Below are positions 50,620-59,568 of a stretch of 64,000 nucleotides of DNA, in pieces. Both the position numbers and the translations under genes were made by a program. The DNA is taken from the NCBI RefSeq assembly GCF_029637605.1, contig NZ_CP121261.1, forward strand, positions 5,270,001 to 5,334,000, read 5' to 3'. A model generated the notes under the pieces. The model was given only the letters and a program-made list of their open reading frames with translations, had not been told where the DNA came from and did no database searches. Positions within the stretch are counted from its first letter, which is position 1, and every line of letters begins with the position of its first letter. Origin of the DNA: Achromobacter spanius (lineage in GTDB: Bacteria > Pseudomonadota > Gammaproteobacteria > Burkholderiales > Burkholderiaceae_B).

Positions 50620-51603
50620 ATGTTGAAACTTGGTCCTATAGGAAAGCGGCTGGCATGCCGCGTGGCGGCAGGCTTGCTGGCCGCCGGGTTGGCGCTGCCG
50701 GCCATGGCCGAATACCCTGACCGGCCGATCCAGTTCGTCTCGCCCTACGCTGCCGGCGGCGCGAACGATTACCTGACCCGTCTCATGGCGCGCTACATGG
50801 GCGAGCAGATGAAGGCCAACATTGTGGTCGACAACAAGAGTGGCGCGAACGGCATGATCGGCGCTGCTGCCGTGGCCAAGTCCGATGCGGACGGCTACAC
50901 CCTCTTGATGGGCAACAGCGCCACGCACGGCACCAATCCCACGCTGTACAAGAAGCAGCCGTATGACGCCAACAAGGACTTCACGCCCGTGGCGATGGTG
51001 GCGTCGGTGCCGATCGTGATGGTGGTCAATGCGGGATTGGGCGTCAATAACGTCGAAGAACTGCTGCAGTACGGCAAAAAACACCGCCTGTCGTTCGGCA
51101 GCAGCGGCATCGGCGGCACGGGGCACCTGACCGGCGAGGCTTTCAAGGCCGCCACGGGTCTGGACATGGTCCATGTTCCCTATAAGGGCGACAGCCCGGC
51201 CGTGACGGACGCCATGGGTGGCCAGGTCGACCTGGCCTTCGTTGGGACGGCCTCGGCCACAACCCAGCAAGCGTCGGGCCGGATCAAGATCCTGGCTGTG
51301 GCGCACCCGAACCGCACGCGCTCATTGCCGAATGTGCCCACCATGGCGGAAGCGGGCTTTCCGGGGCTGGAGTTTTCGCAGTGGTATGCGCTGTTCGCGC
51401 CGGCCGGCACGCCTGCCGCCATCGTCGAAAAGTTGAACGCCGCGAACAAGGCCGCTTTGGCCAACCCCGAGGTCCAGAAGAGCCTGGACGCGCAATCCGC
51501 CGAGGGCACCTACCGCACGCCCGCCGAGCTGGGGAAATTCTATCAATCGGAAATCCAGCGCTTCGGTGATTGGATCAAGAAGCTGAATCTGTCCGCTCAA
51601 TAA
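50620..51603 (+). CDS. Bug/TctC-family periplasmic substrate-binding protein
   Basis: A 327-residue Bug-type receptor. The signal peptide spans about 1-30, with a long hydrophobic core and LPAMAEYPDR at the cleavage region. IQFVSPYAAGGANDYLTRLMARYMG, VVDNKSGANGMIGAA and LAVAHPNRTRSLPNVPTMAEAGFPGLEF are family landmarks; the carboxylate-binding loop is in YAAGGAND. Position behind iclR suggests it delivers the acid broken down by the divergent operon. TctA/TctB membrane units are not here. Confidence 0.92.
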   Translation: MLKLGPIGKRLACRVAAGLLAAGLALPAMAEYPDRPIQFVSPYAAGGANDYLTRLMARYMGEQMKANIVVDNKSGANGMIGAAAVAKSDADGYTLLMGNSATHGTNPTLYKKQPYDANKDFTPVAMVASVPIVMVVNAGLGVNNVEELLQYGKKHRLSFGSSGIGGTGHLTGEAFKAATGLDMVHVPYKGDSPAVTDAMGGQVDLAFVGTASATTQQASGRIKILAVAHPNRTRSLPNVPTMAEAGFPGLEFSQWYALFAPAGTPAAIVEKLNAANKAALANPEVQKSLDAQSAEGTYRTPAELGKFYQSEIQRFGDWIKKLNLSAQ

Positions 51604-51690
51604 GTCCTCAGCGCGGCCCCCGAAAACCGGATCCATGTCCGTCTTTCGGGGGGCTCGTCGCTCGGTTTGTCTTGGCGGCTTGCCCTGGCT

Positions 51691-54573
51691 TTAGAACCGC
51701 ATGGCCAGCTTGAACATGCCCGACTGCTGGCGGTTGCCGCCGCCGAACTGCGCGTCGTAGGCCACGCCTGCTGTCGTGTTGCGGGTGATGGCCATTTCGG
51801 CGCCCAGCCCGACCACGGCGGCGTCACGCGCGATGGGAACGCCCGTCACCGAGAACGTGCTGCCGCCTTCGAACGCCAGTTGCTGCTTGGGCTTCACATC
51901 ACCCATGGCATGGCGCCATCCCAACGATGCGGTCAATCGGCCCGGTGCGCGATCAGCGCCGAACTCCCAAGCGCCGCGCAAGCCCAGCGTGGTGCTGGTC
52001 ACGTCGTCGGTGGCGCCCGACCCGTGCAGCGCCGCCGTACCTCCCGCTTCCTTGAAGTCGCGCGTGCGCAACTGGTTCCAGGCCAGGCCGGCGTAGGGTT
52101 CGATGCTGGTCGCGTCGTTCAGCGGCAGCTTGTAGCCCAGTTCAGTGAACACTTGCGTGGACGAGGCGTGATACGACGACTTCAGCCGCTGGTTCAGGCT
52201 GCCGGCCGCCACGTCGCGTTTCGTGTCGATGTCGTGCCAGGTGTAGGCGGCGCCAGCCATGAAGCGGATGTGGCCGGGGCCCGCCGCGAAGTTCTTGCCG
52301 CCGAACATCGTGGCCGTATAACTGTCGACGCTGGTGCGCGACGCGGCATCCGCGACCGAGCTATGGCTGCCGGTGTAGCCCACCGCGCCGCCCAAGCGCC
52401 AGCCGTTGCCCACTGCGCCGTCGCCACCCACAAAGAAGCCGCCGGCCGACTGGCTTACGCTGGATGCGTTGCCGTCGCTGTCGAATTTGCTCCAGTTGCC
52501 AAACGCTTGTGCCCAGAGGGGATACGCACCGCTTTGCGGCAGCGCGTCGGAGGACGGCGAGCCCAATTGGGCCGTCGGCCGGCCGGCCTGCATCGGTGCG
52601 TCAAGGTTGCCGCGCAAGTGGGCCAGCGGCAGCGTGCGCACGGTGTCCGCCTGGCTTTGCAACACGCTGGCGGTGCTTGCGTACGCTTCGCCGGAGAGCA
52701 GGGCCAATGCCGAGCGCGCTTGCTCCGGCGTCATGGAAAGTACTGCCGTGGTCACCTGGCTGGCGCCGGTATTGCTGCCCGCGGTGCTGCCGCTGGCGAT
52801 GACCGACGAGCCGGCGTCGGGCGCCGTCGACGTGGTCCCGTTGCCGTTCCCATTCGACGACGATCCATTCCCAGCCGTCGACGACTCATTTCCCGTCGAC
52901 GACGATCCATTCCCATTGGCCGACGATCCATTCCCCGCCGGCGTTGATCCGTTCCCGCTCACAGGCGGGTCTTCCTGGTCCAGCGCACCGCCCACGCTGC
53001 TCTCGTTGCCGGTTTCGCCCACGCTGCCAATCGGCACGTCGTTGCGGGTCAGCGTCATGAAGGCATTTTTCGCGTCGTAGCTGAGCGTGGGGGTCAGGAA
53101 CGCATACGCGCTAGAAGCGCCGGTGAACGTGCCTTGAATGCCGCCGTCCGCCGTCAGGATGTTGTAGGTGGTGCGCGGCGCATAGTTGCCGTTGGGTCCC
53201 ACGTGCGCCACGCTGCCATCCAGGGTGGCCACGCCGGTGACGTGAATGTGGTCGCTGGTGTTGCTGGTGGGGTCGGCGTGTACGCGATAGATGGCGTTTT
53301 GGCCGAAGCTCAGGTTGCCATTGACGGTGAGCGTGCCCATGGGCGAGCCATCATTGCCCGGCGAGATGACCGCGGTGGGGTAGAGGGTGGTGGTGCCCAC
53401 TTGGCCGACGCCCGCCAGTACGACTTCGCGGCCGATATCCATTGGGCCGTTCAACTTGCCGTCGATTTCCAGGGCGCCGTCGGCGATCAGGATGGGGCCG
53501 GTCAAGCCGCTGCTGTCGGCGGTCAGGATCACCGAGCCAGGCCCGGTCTTGACGAAGCCTTCCGTGCCTTGCAGCGGGTTGTCGATGATGTCGACGAACT
53601 GGCCCGACGCATAGGTGCCATCGCCCACGACGATGACCGGCGGGTTGCCGCCGCTGCCGACCAGGGTGATGGGCGCGCCTTGCAGACGATAGCGGTCAGT
53701 GGCGAATTGCAGGCCCGACACGCGCACAGGACCCGCGCCGCCATCAACGGTGACCGTGCCGGCCGCACCCGTGAAGATGGCGTAGCCGCCGTCGGGCAGG
53801 GCGCCGGTGGCATTGCTGGGGCTGTTCCAGTTGGTGCTGGCGGCGCTCCAGGTGCCGTTGCCGCCACCCGCGCGCGACGCGGATGCCGCGCCGTCGCCGT
53901 TCCACAGATTGGTGGTGCTGGGCCCCAGGATCAGGTTGATGTGCTTGTCGCCCGTCAGCGTTTGAATGGTGGCAGCGGGCGTGGAGTCGCCGCTGACGCT
54001 GCCCAGCGTCAGGCCGTTGCCGCTCAAGGTGCCGCCGTAGGACAGGATCCGGTAATAGCCGGCGTTGACGCCCAAGGTATTGACCGTGACGTTCAGCGTC
54101 GTGTTGTTAAGGGTGGCGTTGCCGCCGACCGTGATGTTGTCGCCCGTGCCGGGTTGCGTAATGGGCAAGCCCGCATAGCCGGTCTCGAAGGCGAACTCGG
54201 CGTTGTTCATCGACAGGTTGCCGTTCACGACCAGGTTGCCGTTGGAGACACCGGTCGGCGTGCCGACTTCGTAGCCGGGGGCGACCCGCGCGCCGCTCAC
54301 GTTGAGGTCGCCATTGATGGAACCGAAGCCGGCGACGATGCCGTTTGATGTCGCGTTGACGTTCCCGCCCAGCGTGACGCCGGAACCGCCGCCGTTGCCG
54401 CCGATCACCAGCGTGCCGCCGTTCACATCAACCCCGCCAGGAAAGTTGGCCGAGCCATCGAACACTTGGGTATTTCCCGAGGAAATCGTCAGGTCGGCGG
54501 CCATGACGCCCCCGCAGTAAGTCGTGCCCAGCGCCAGCGTCGCCGTCAGCCACTTCTTCGTGCCGTAGTTCAA
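51691..54573 (-). CDS. Autotransporter (type Va) with Gly/Asn/Ser repeat linker
   Basis: A secreted autotransporter of 960 residues from the TTG at 54573, chosen because AAAGGA precedes it by 7 bases and MNYGTKKWLTATLALG gives a normal signal peptide. The same frame is open to another TTG at 54612 without a ribosome site. The passenger (about 26-690) is rich in Gly, Asn, Ser and Thr, as in right-handed beta-helices. A 7-residue GNGSS-type repeat lies at about 537-575. The C-terminal 270 residues form the beta-barrel and end in FKLAMRF with terminal Phe. I found no protease triad. It is followed by a paralogue, and the upstream region carries three regular motifs. Confidence 0.9.
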   Translation of the reverse strand: MNYGTKKWLTATLALGTTYCGGVMAADLTISSGNTQVFDGSANFPGGVDVNGGTLVIGGNGGGSGVTLGGNVNATSNGIVAGFGSINGDLNVSGARVAPGYEVGTPTGVSNGNLVVNGNLSMNNAEFAFETGYAGLPITQPGTGDNITVGGNATLNNTTLNVTVNTLGVNAGYYRILSYGGTLSGNGLTLGSVSGDSTPAATIQTLTGDKHINLILGPSTTNLWNGDGAASASRAGGGNGTWSAASTNWNSPSNATGALPDGGYAIFTGAAGTVTVDGGAGPVRVSGLQFATDRYRLQGAPITLVGSGGNPPVIVVGDGTYASGQFVDIIDNPLQGTEGFVKTGPGSVILTADSSGLTGPILIADGALEIDGKLNGPMDIGREVVLAGVGQVGTTTLYPTAVISPGNDGSPMGTLTVNGNLSFGQNAIYRVHADPTSNTSDHIHVTGVATLDGSVAHVGPNGNYAPRTTYNILTADGGIQGTFTGASSAYAFLTPTLSYDAKNAFMTLTRNDVPIGSVGETGNESSVGGALDQEDPPVSGNGSTPAGNGSSANGNGSSSTGNESSTAGNGSSSNGNGNGTTSTAPDAGSSVIASGSTAGSNTGASQVTTAVLSMTPEQARSALALLSGEAYASTASVLQSQADTVRTLPLAHLRGNLDAPMQAGRPTAQLGSPSSDALPQSGAYPLWAQAFGNWSKFDSDGNASSVSQSAGGFFVGGDGAVGNGWRLGGAVGYTGSHSSVADAASRTSVDSYTATMFGGKNFAAGPGHIRFMAGAAYTWHDIDTKRDVAAGSLNQRLKSSYHASSTQVFTELGYKLPLNDATSIEPYAGLAWNQLRTRDFKEAGGTAALHGSGATDDVTSTTLGLRGAWEFGADRAPGRLTASLGWRHAMGDVKPKQQLAFEGGSTFSVTGVPIARDAAVVGLGAEMAITRNTTAGVAYDAQFGGGNRQQSGMFKLAMRF
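52848..52962 (-). repeat. 21-base repeat encoding a heptapeptide linker
   Basis: About five copies of a 21-base unit lie inside the autotransporter gene, encoding variants of GNGSS plus two residues. The DNA core is a CGACGATCCATTCCC-type string on the + strand. Because the unit is a multiple of three, copy changes keep the frame. The repeat sits in the passenger upstream of the barrel. Confidence 0.75.
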
Positions 54574-54696
54574 AACTGCATCCTTTATCTCGATTAATAA
54601 TCCGAGGCTCAAACATTGCTGGATTGCTTTAAACGTATTTCTACGTAACAGGCCAATCTGTTTGAACCTAATGGGCTACCCGAAAAAAGGACGCAA

Positions 54697-54705
54697 TTTA
54701 TACCA
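54697..54705 (-). promoter_or_regulatory. Candidate extended -10 promoter of the first autotransporter
   Basis: On the - strand TGGTATAAA forms an extended -10 (TG-N-TATAAA). A good -35 is missing, which fits an activator-dependent promoter. The start would be near 54690, about 117 bases before the start codon. Confidence 0.45.
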
Positions 54706-54735
54706 GTTTTTTTATATAACCAAGAATAAATGGGC

Positions 54736-54813
54736 GGATACCATCCACATTTAAAAACACTGGGAAGATGGATACCAACCGCAGTTTTAATTAATAAATG
54801 ATGGATACCATCC
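54736..54813. promoter_or_regulatory. Three phased GGATACC motifs upstream of autotransporter
   Basis: GGATACCATCC occurs at 54736-54746 and 54803-54813, with GGATACCAACC at 54770-54780. Each is a short dyad (GGAT-N3-ATCC). Spacings are 34 and 33 bases, close to three helical turns. They lie at about -51, -85 and -118 from the candidate start. The 374-base gap is AT-rich and has no gene. Confidence 0.6.
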
Positions 54814-54947
54814 GTGCTACATATATCGGGCGATTTGAAACATTAATTATTATTGAAAGACAAATTCGCACCGAAATATTTTGACGCAAGCTATGTCAGA
54901 TCTACTAATCCCCGCATTCGGTGTTCTGAACGCGGGGACCAGGTATT

Positions 54948-57900
54948 TCAATACCGCCAGGTCATATGCAGGGATCCCGCGTTTTCACGATTGCCGCCGC
55001 CGAATTGGCCGCTGTAGGTCAGCCCGATGGTGGCGTTTTTGGTGATCGCGGTTTCCACGCCCAGCTCGGCCAGCGCGGCGTTGCGTGCGATGGGCGCGCC
55101 TGCCACGCTGAAGGCTTGGCCGCCATCGAACGACATGACGGTTTGGGGTTGCACATCACCAAATGCGTGCCGCCATCCCAGCGTGGCTTGCAGACGGCCT
55201 TCGGTCTGGCCCACCGTGAAGTCCGTCAACGCGCGCAAGCCCAGCGTGCTGGTGGTCTGCTTGGTGCTGTCGCTTTGCCCGCGCAACGCAGCGGAACCGC
55301 CGGACTCCGAGAACCCGCGGGTGCGCGTGTCGCTCCAGGCCAGGCCGGCGAAGGGTTCGATACTGACGTGCTCCGACACGGGCAGGGTGTAGCCAAGTTC
55401 GCCGAACAACTGGGTGGTGCTGGCGCCATAGTCGGCGGTCAGCGCTTGGGACACGCCGGAAACGCTGGCGTGGCGTTCAGTGGAAATGTCGTGCCAGGTG
55501 TAGGACGTACCGGCCATCAGGTTCAACTTGCCGGGGCCGACATCGAACACTTTGCCGCCAAACAAGGCCGCGCTGTAGCCGGCTACGTCCGCCTTGGATG
55601 AACGGTCGTCCACGCGTATGTTGCTGTCGGTGAAGCCCAGCGCACCGCCCAGGCGCCAGCCGCCACCCAAGGCATGGTCGACACCGGCGAAGACGCCGCC
55701 TGTCTTCTGGCGCACTTGCGCGGAATCGCCGTTGCCTTTCAAGGTCTGCCAATTGCCGATGACCTCGGCCCAGGCGGGTTGCGCGTTCGAGGATGGCAAG
55801 GCCGAAGCGGACGGGGTGCCACCGGCTTGCGCGGTGGGGGCGCCCGGGCGCATGCCCGCGCCCAGATTGGCGCGCAGGTAGGCCAGGGGAATGGCGCGCA
55901 CCGTGGTGTTGAAGCCCGTCAAGCTGGACGTCACGCTGGCATGCGCTTCGCCCGACAGGCTGTTGAAGGCGTCAGACGTCGCGCCTTCGGGCAGCGTCAG
56001 GATGTAGTCGTGCAGCGGGTTGCCGGCGGGCAGGCTGTCCAGGGCGTTGGCCACGGCGCGCTGGTTGCCGCTTTGTGCCGCGTCGGCGAAGGCGATGGGA
56101 CGGGTCGGCGTCTCGGGCGTGCCTGGCGTGCCGGGCGTTCCGGGGGATTCCGGGGTGCCCGGGTCCACGGGCACCTGCTTGCGGCCAAGCTGCATCACGA
56201 CGTTCTGGGCGTCGTAGTGCAGGGCCGGGTCCAGGAAGGCGTAGTTGGACGATACGCTGTCGAACTGCCCATTGACCGTGCCCGCGCTAAGAATGGTGTA
56301 TTCGCGCTGGGTCTGGAACCCGTTGTCTGGCCCGATATGGACGGCCGACCCCGCCAGGTTCGCCGTGCCGCTGACCACCACGCGGCTGCTTGCCGACGAT
56401 TGCGAATCGGCCGCCATGTGGTAGATGGAGCCCGGCGAGAACGTCAGGTCACCCGCCACGTTGAGCGTGCCGCCGACGGTGCCTGGCGCCAGGGTGGCGC
56501 CGCTTTGCAGCGTGGTGGTGCCGACCTGGCCCACGCCGTGCAGTGATGCGCCGGTGGCTACGTTCAGGGTGCCACCCAGGGTGCCGTTCACCGTCAAGGC
56601 GCCGCCCAGCACATTCGTTTGCCCGCTGAAGGCGCTTGAATCACCCGTCAATATGGTTGTTCCGGCCAGCATGTCGATCGTGCCCATGCCGGGCGACAAG
56701 GAGCTGATGGCGGGGGCGAAAACGTAGTCCGAACTGGAATGGTTGAAAACCAGCTTGCCGGTCCCGTTGCCAAAGCGCACGCCCAGGGCTGCCTGCACGA
56801 CACCGGGCGCCGTGGGGGCATCGCCCGCGGCGGCGCCGATATTCACGATGCCGGTGGAGCCGGCGGCGTCTGCGATTCTGAATCGGCTGGCGGTTTCGAT
56901 AGTGGCGCCGTTGGAAAAGGTGGCGGTGCCGTCACCCTGATAGCCAATAAGAAAGCCGCTGGAGGTCTTGAGCTTGGTCTGCGGGCCGTCTGCGATGAGG
57001 GTTCCTTCGGCTGATGCGTCGAACCCTACGACAATCTGAATAGCATCGACCAGAGCGCCGTCGGTTGCGGTCAGCTCGCCCTTTGAACCTGCGTTATCGC
57101 CGATGGAAACCAAATTGTTCAACGACGAAAACTGGCTGCCCGCGCCGGAAACCAATAGTTTGCCAATACCGCCATCGTACATACCGATGTAGGTTCGGCC
57201 GCCGGACGAGGCCGAGGCGCCGCCCTTGATATCCACGGTGCCCGTCCCGCGAGAGCCAATCGTCATGCCGCCGCTGGTTGTCAGCGACGCCCCGGGGCCG
57301 GTGATTTCGACGGTGCCCTCAGACCCTGCGCTATTGGCCATCAGCAAGCCGGAAGCTTGCGCCGTGCCGTTATTGGATATCGTGACGAGGCTGACGCCGT
57401 TGTCGCTGACGGTGAGTTGCCCGGCCTGCAAAGAACTGCCTGGGCCCGTGATATTCAAGGTGCCGTGGGATCCAACGTGCGAACCCAGGGTGACGGTGGT
57501 GGTCGCGATGGCTTTGCCGCCCGCCGTAAGGTTCAGCGTGCCCGTGCCATAAAAGCCGACATTGAAGGCGTTTGCATCCCATTGGGAACCCGCGCCGTTG
57601 ATGCTGGCCGTGCCCGATTGAAGTTCAGAAACTCCGGGCGTCATACCGTTGGTGGAGTTACTGATAATGGCGGTGTTGCTGGTTAATTGCCCGCTATTTT
57701 GCAGCGTAAGCGATGGCCCGCCAATTGCACCAATATAAATGACGCCTGCCACTGCGCTACTGTTCTCGATAATCGGTACATTAGGCGTCACGCTATTAAT
57801 AAATAGATTGCCGCTTGAGCCGGGAAGCGCGCCCGTCGACCAATTCAGCGTGTCTTGCCAATCGTTGCTTTGGGTGCCGTTCCAGGTAATGTTCTGGGCA

Positions 57901-57980
57901 AGCACCGGCGAAGCGGCGGTCAGGCTAAGCGCTTGCAAGGCGAGAACGATCGCCCGTTTTTTCAGTTCGTAAGTAGGCAT
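54948..57980 (-). CDS. Autotransporter (type Va), paralogue of its downstream neighbour
   Basis: A 1010-residue outer-membrane autotransporter. The signal peptide is about 1-28, ending SPVLAQ. The passenger (about 30-640) has many repeats of the pattern GTLNITGPG/GTVEITGPG and GxGTVDIKGG, typical of a beta-helix stem. A Pro/Gly/Thr-rich linker TPGTPGTPE lies at about 605-625. The barrel covers about 740-1010 and ends MTWRY; it shares segments such as PIARNAALAELG with the neighbour (PIARDAAVVGLG). No catalytic motif is visible, so adhesion or biofilm roles are guesses. The gene ends 335 bases before the other autotransporter region. Confidence 0.9.
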   Translation of the reverse strand: MPTYELKKRAIVLALQALSLTAASPVLAQNITWNGTQSNDWQDTLNWSTGALPGSSGNLFINSVTPNVPIIENSSAVAGVIYIGAIGGPSLTLQNSGQLTSNTAIISNSTNGMTPGVSELQSGTASINGAGSQWDANAFNVGFYGTGTLNLTAGGKAIATTTVTLGSHVGSHGTLNITGPGSSLQAGQLTVSDNGVSLVTISNNGTAQASGLLMANSAGSEGTVEITGPGASLTTSGGMTIGSRGTGTVDIKGGASASSGGRTYIGMYDGGIGKLLVSGAGSQFSSLNNLVSIGDNAGSKGELTATDGALVDAIQIVVGFDASAEGTLIADGPQTKLKTSSGFLIGYQGDGTATFSNGATIETASRFRIADAAGSTGIVNIGAAAGDAPTAPGVVQAALGVRFGNGTGKLVFNHSSSDYVFAPAISSLSPGMGTIDMLAGTTILTGDSSAFSGQTNVLGGALTVNGTLGGTLNVATGASLHGVGQVGTTTLQSGATLAPGTVGGTLNVAGDLTFSPGSIYHMAADSQSSASSRVVVSGTANLAGSAVHIGPDNGFQTQREYTILSAGTVNGQFDSVSSNYAFLDPALHYDAQNVVMQLGRKQVPVDPGTPESPGTPGTPGTPETPTRPIAFADAAQSGNQRAVANALDSLPAGNPLHDYILTLPEGATSDAFNSLSGEAHASVTSSLTGFNTTVRAIPLAYLRANLGAGMRPGAPTAQAGGTPSASALPSSNAQPAWAEVIGNWQTLKGNGDSAQVRQKTGGVFAGVDHALGGGWRLGGALGFTDSNIRVDDRSSKADVAGYSAALFGGKVFDVGPGKLNLMAGTSYTWHDISTERHASVSGVSQALTADYGASTTQLFGELGYTLPVSEHVSIEPFAGLAWSDTRTRGFSESGGSAALRGQSDSTKQTTSTLGLRALTDFTVGQTEGRLQATLGWRHAFGDVQPQTVMSFDGGQAFSVAGAPIARNAALAELGVETAITKNATIGLTYSGQFGGGNRENAGSLHMTWRY

Positions 57981-58134
57981 GTTCGCTTTTTATTAAGGTT
58001 GATGGGCGATCGATGCAAACAATCTTACGGATAGCTGACAGGTTCAAAGCCTTGAAGAAGGCAGGCTCAGGCACCTATATGTGGATTTATAATGTGTCCC
58101 CAAAATAATTAATGCCAGTGGATTTTGTTTTGCG

Positions 58135-58422
58135 TCAGGACGGCGCGCGGGTTGATGCCCCCGACAAGACATGCAGACTTAATCCACAACTGCGGGCGCG
58201 TTCGGATAACAGTTCACTTTGCGCCAAGGCGCGCCGGCTTTCTTCCAGCAGCACATCCAACTGTTCTTCCAGCGTGGCGGCCATGACCCAGGCGCGCTCG
58301 GTAAAGCGTTCCGAGAATTGATCCACGCAGTGTTTGCAGATGGCGGCGCCGTTCTTTTCAAGCAGCGGCGCGCCCTGCGCCAGCGTTGAATGGCAAAAAA
58401 TACAGGCAAGTGCGCGATTCAT
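58135..58422 (-). CDS. Small zinc-ribbon protein resembling the ClpX N-terminal domain
   Basis: A 95-residue protein with four cysteines, C7-x2-C10-x18-C29-x2-C32, in ACIFCHSTL and ICKHCVDQF. This spacing and the CVDQF ending match the zinc-binding domain of ClpX, but no AAA+ part follows. A helical, charged stretch (about 45-80) comes next. It could bind a protein partner or adapt a protease; no function is known to me. It stands alone between the autotransporters and the fur operon; a 154-base gap separates it from the autotransporter gene. Confidence 0.65.
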   Translation of the reverse strand: MNRALACIFCHSTLAQGAPLLEKNGAAICKHCVDQFSERFTERAWVMAATLEEQLDVLLEESRRALAQSELLSERARSCGLSLHVLSGASTRAPS

Positions 58423-58603
58423 GCGGCTGGCGGCTCATCGTCGGTTGGCTAGGAGCGCCGCGGGGTTTCGGCGCCTTACTCATAGACAACGGCCTGCCGC
58501 GCCAACTCTTAAGCCGACATTCGCCCTAGGACGAATGTCGTAATACAAAAGTATGAGATCGGTGGCGAGCGTTTTCGCGGGAATTTCTCCTTGCCGGGTC
58601 CGA

Positions 58604-59023
58604 TCAATCCACGATGAATCCGCCCGGGCCGCTGTGGCCCAGCAGCTCACGCGCGCACTGCAAGGCTTCGGCGGGGGTGGCAACCGCCAGGAATGGCATG
58701 CCGAAGGCGCGCGCCATTTTTTCGCCGCGCTTGCGGATCTTGTCCAGCGCCTGCGGTTCGCGTTCCACGGCGATGAAGGCGCGGCAGCGCGCTTTCAAGC
58801 GCGGCATGTTCAGCGTTTGCCATTCGATCATGGCCTTGCGGTCGTCGTGGCCGGCCTCCTGGCGCATGTCTGGCACCACCATGACGAAGGGCTGGGGGTT
58901 GTCCACCAGCATCTCCATTTCGCGTATCCAGGTGGCGGCATAGCCCTTGGGCGCGCCGCCGTGCCTGGCGGTCACGATGGGAAAGCGGGATAGGTCGTGA
59001 AAGAAAAAGTGGTCGCGGTTCAT
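58604..59023 (-). CDS. Conserved protein of unknown function, cotranscribed with fur
   Basis: A 139-residue protein starting MNRDHFFFHDLSRFPIV. It has no clear signal peptide or membrane segment. There are alternating helices and strands, with PFVMVVPDMRQEAGHDD and CRAFIAVEREPQAL as the clearest hydrophobic strands, suggesting an alpha/beta sandwich. The ATG overlaps the fur stop by 4 bases, so it is translated with Fur and should share iron control. I cannot name the family. A role in iron handling follows only from the gene position. Confidence 0.75.
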   Translation of the reverse strand: MNRDHFFFHDLSRFPIVTARHGGAPKGYAATWIREMEMLVDNPQPFVMVVPDMRQEAGHDDRKAMIEWQTLNMPRLKARCRAFIAVEREPQALDKIRKRGEKMARAFGMPFLAVATPAEALQCARELLGHSGPGGFIVD

Positions 59024-59460
59024 TCGAATTCTCCGTGGGCAATGGCGGGTGCGCCGGGTTTGCAGCCGCAGCTTCCGTAAAGCACCAGGCTGTAGGAGTC
59101 CAGCAGGAAGCCGTTCTGCTTGGCGATCTTGCGGACCCGTTGCGCCACGGCGGGGTCGCTGGATTCAAGAATCCGCCCGCAGTGCGTGCAGACCAGATGG
59201 TCGTGGTGTCCCTTGTCGTTAAGTTCAAACACCGTGGTGTGGGCGTCAAGCTGCGTTCGTTTGAGCAGCCCGGCGTCTTCAAGTTGCGTTATCACGCGAT
59301 ACACCGTGGCCAGGCCAATATTGCTGCGTTCGGAAAGCAGGTTGCGGTAGATGTCGGCCGCGCTCATGTGCTGATTCGCGTGCTGGTAGAAGAGGTCAAG
59401 TATCTTGAGACGGGGGAAGGTGGCTTTGATGCCGGCGTCGCGCAGCCGCGTGGTGTCCAT
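59020..59460 (-). CDS. fur: Fur-family ferric uptake regulator
   Basis: A 146-residue metal-dependent repressor. The winged helix (about 1-85) contains AGIKATFPRLKILDLFY and NIGLATVYRVITQLEDAG, very close to E. coli Fur. Metal-binding His and Glu are in HHDHLVCTHCGRILE (about 88-102), and C95-x2-C98 plus CGC near the end could hold structural zinc. The other pair, at C132 region (GSCGCKPG), supports a zinc site. A Fur-box palindrome lies upstream, so it probably regulates itself. A genome of this type may hold another fur copy, so the symbol is tentative. Confidence 0.9.
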   Translation of the reverse strand: MDTTRLRDAGIKATFPRLKILDLFYQHANQHMSAADIYRNLLSERSNIGLATVYRVITQLEDAGLLKRTQLDAHTTVFELNDKGHHDHLVCTHCGRILESSDPAVAQRVRKIAKQNGFLLDSYSLVLYGSCGCKPGAPAIAHGEFE

Positions 59461-59493
59461 ATGATTTCTCCGTTCGGGGGGCTGATGCCCGAC

Positions 59494-59519
59494 TAATGAG
59501 AATGATGTACATTTTCATG
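59494..59519. promoter_or_regulatory. Fur-box-like palindrome between fur and the AraC gene
   Basis: ATGAGAATG and CATTTTCAT form a near-perfect dyad within TAATGAGAATGATGTACATTTTCATG, split here as two halves around ATGTA. This is close to the Fur consensus of GATAATGATAATCATTATC. It lies 34 bases from the fur start and 50 from the AraC start, so it can control both. Confidence 0.8.
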
Positions 59520-59568
59520 TGCGCCCGCTAACGGGAACCCGTCAACCTGTAGCTCAAACTTGCCAACC

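Noticed and set aside
52848..52962. CRISPR-like array
   Set aside because: Repeats are direct, about 21 bases, without unique spacers, and lie in frame within a coding region.
51691..57980. Serine-protease autotransporter (SPATE-like)
   Set aside because: Neither passenger shows a GDSGSP-type or subtilisin-type catalytic motif.
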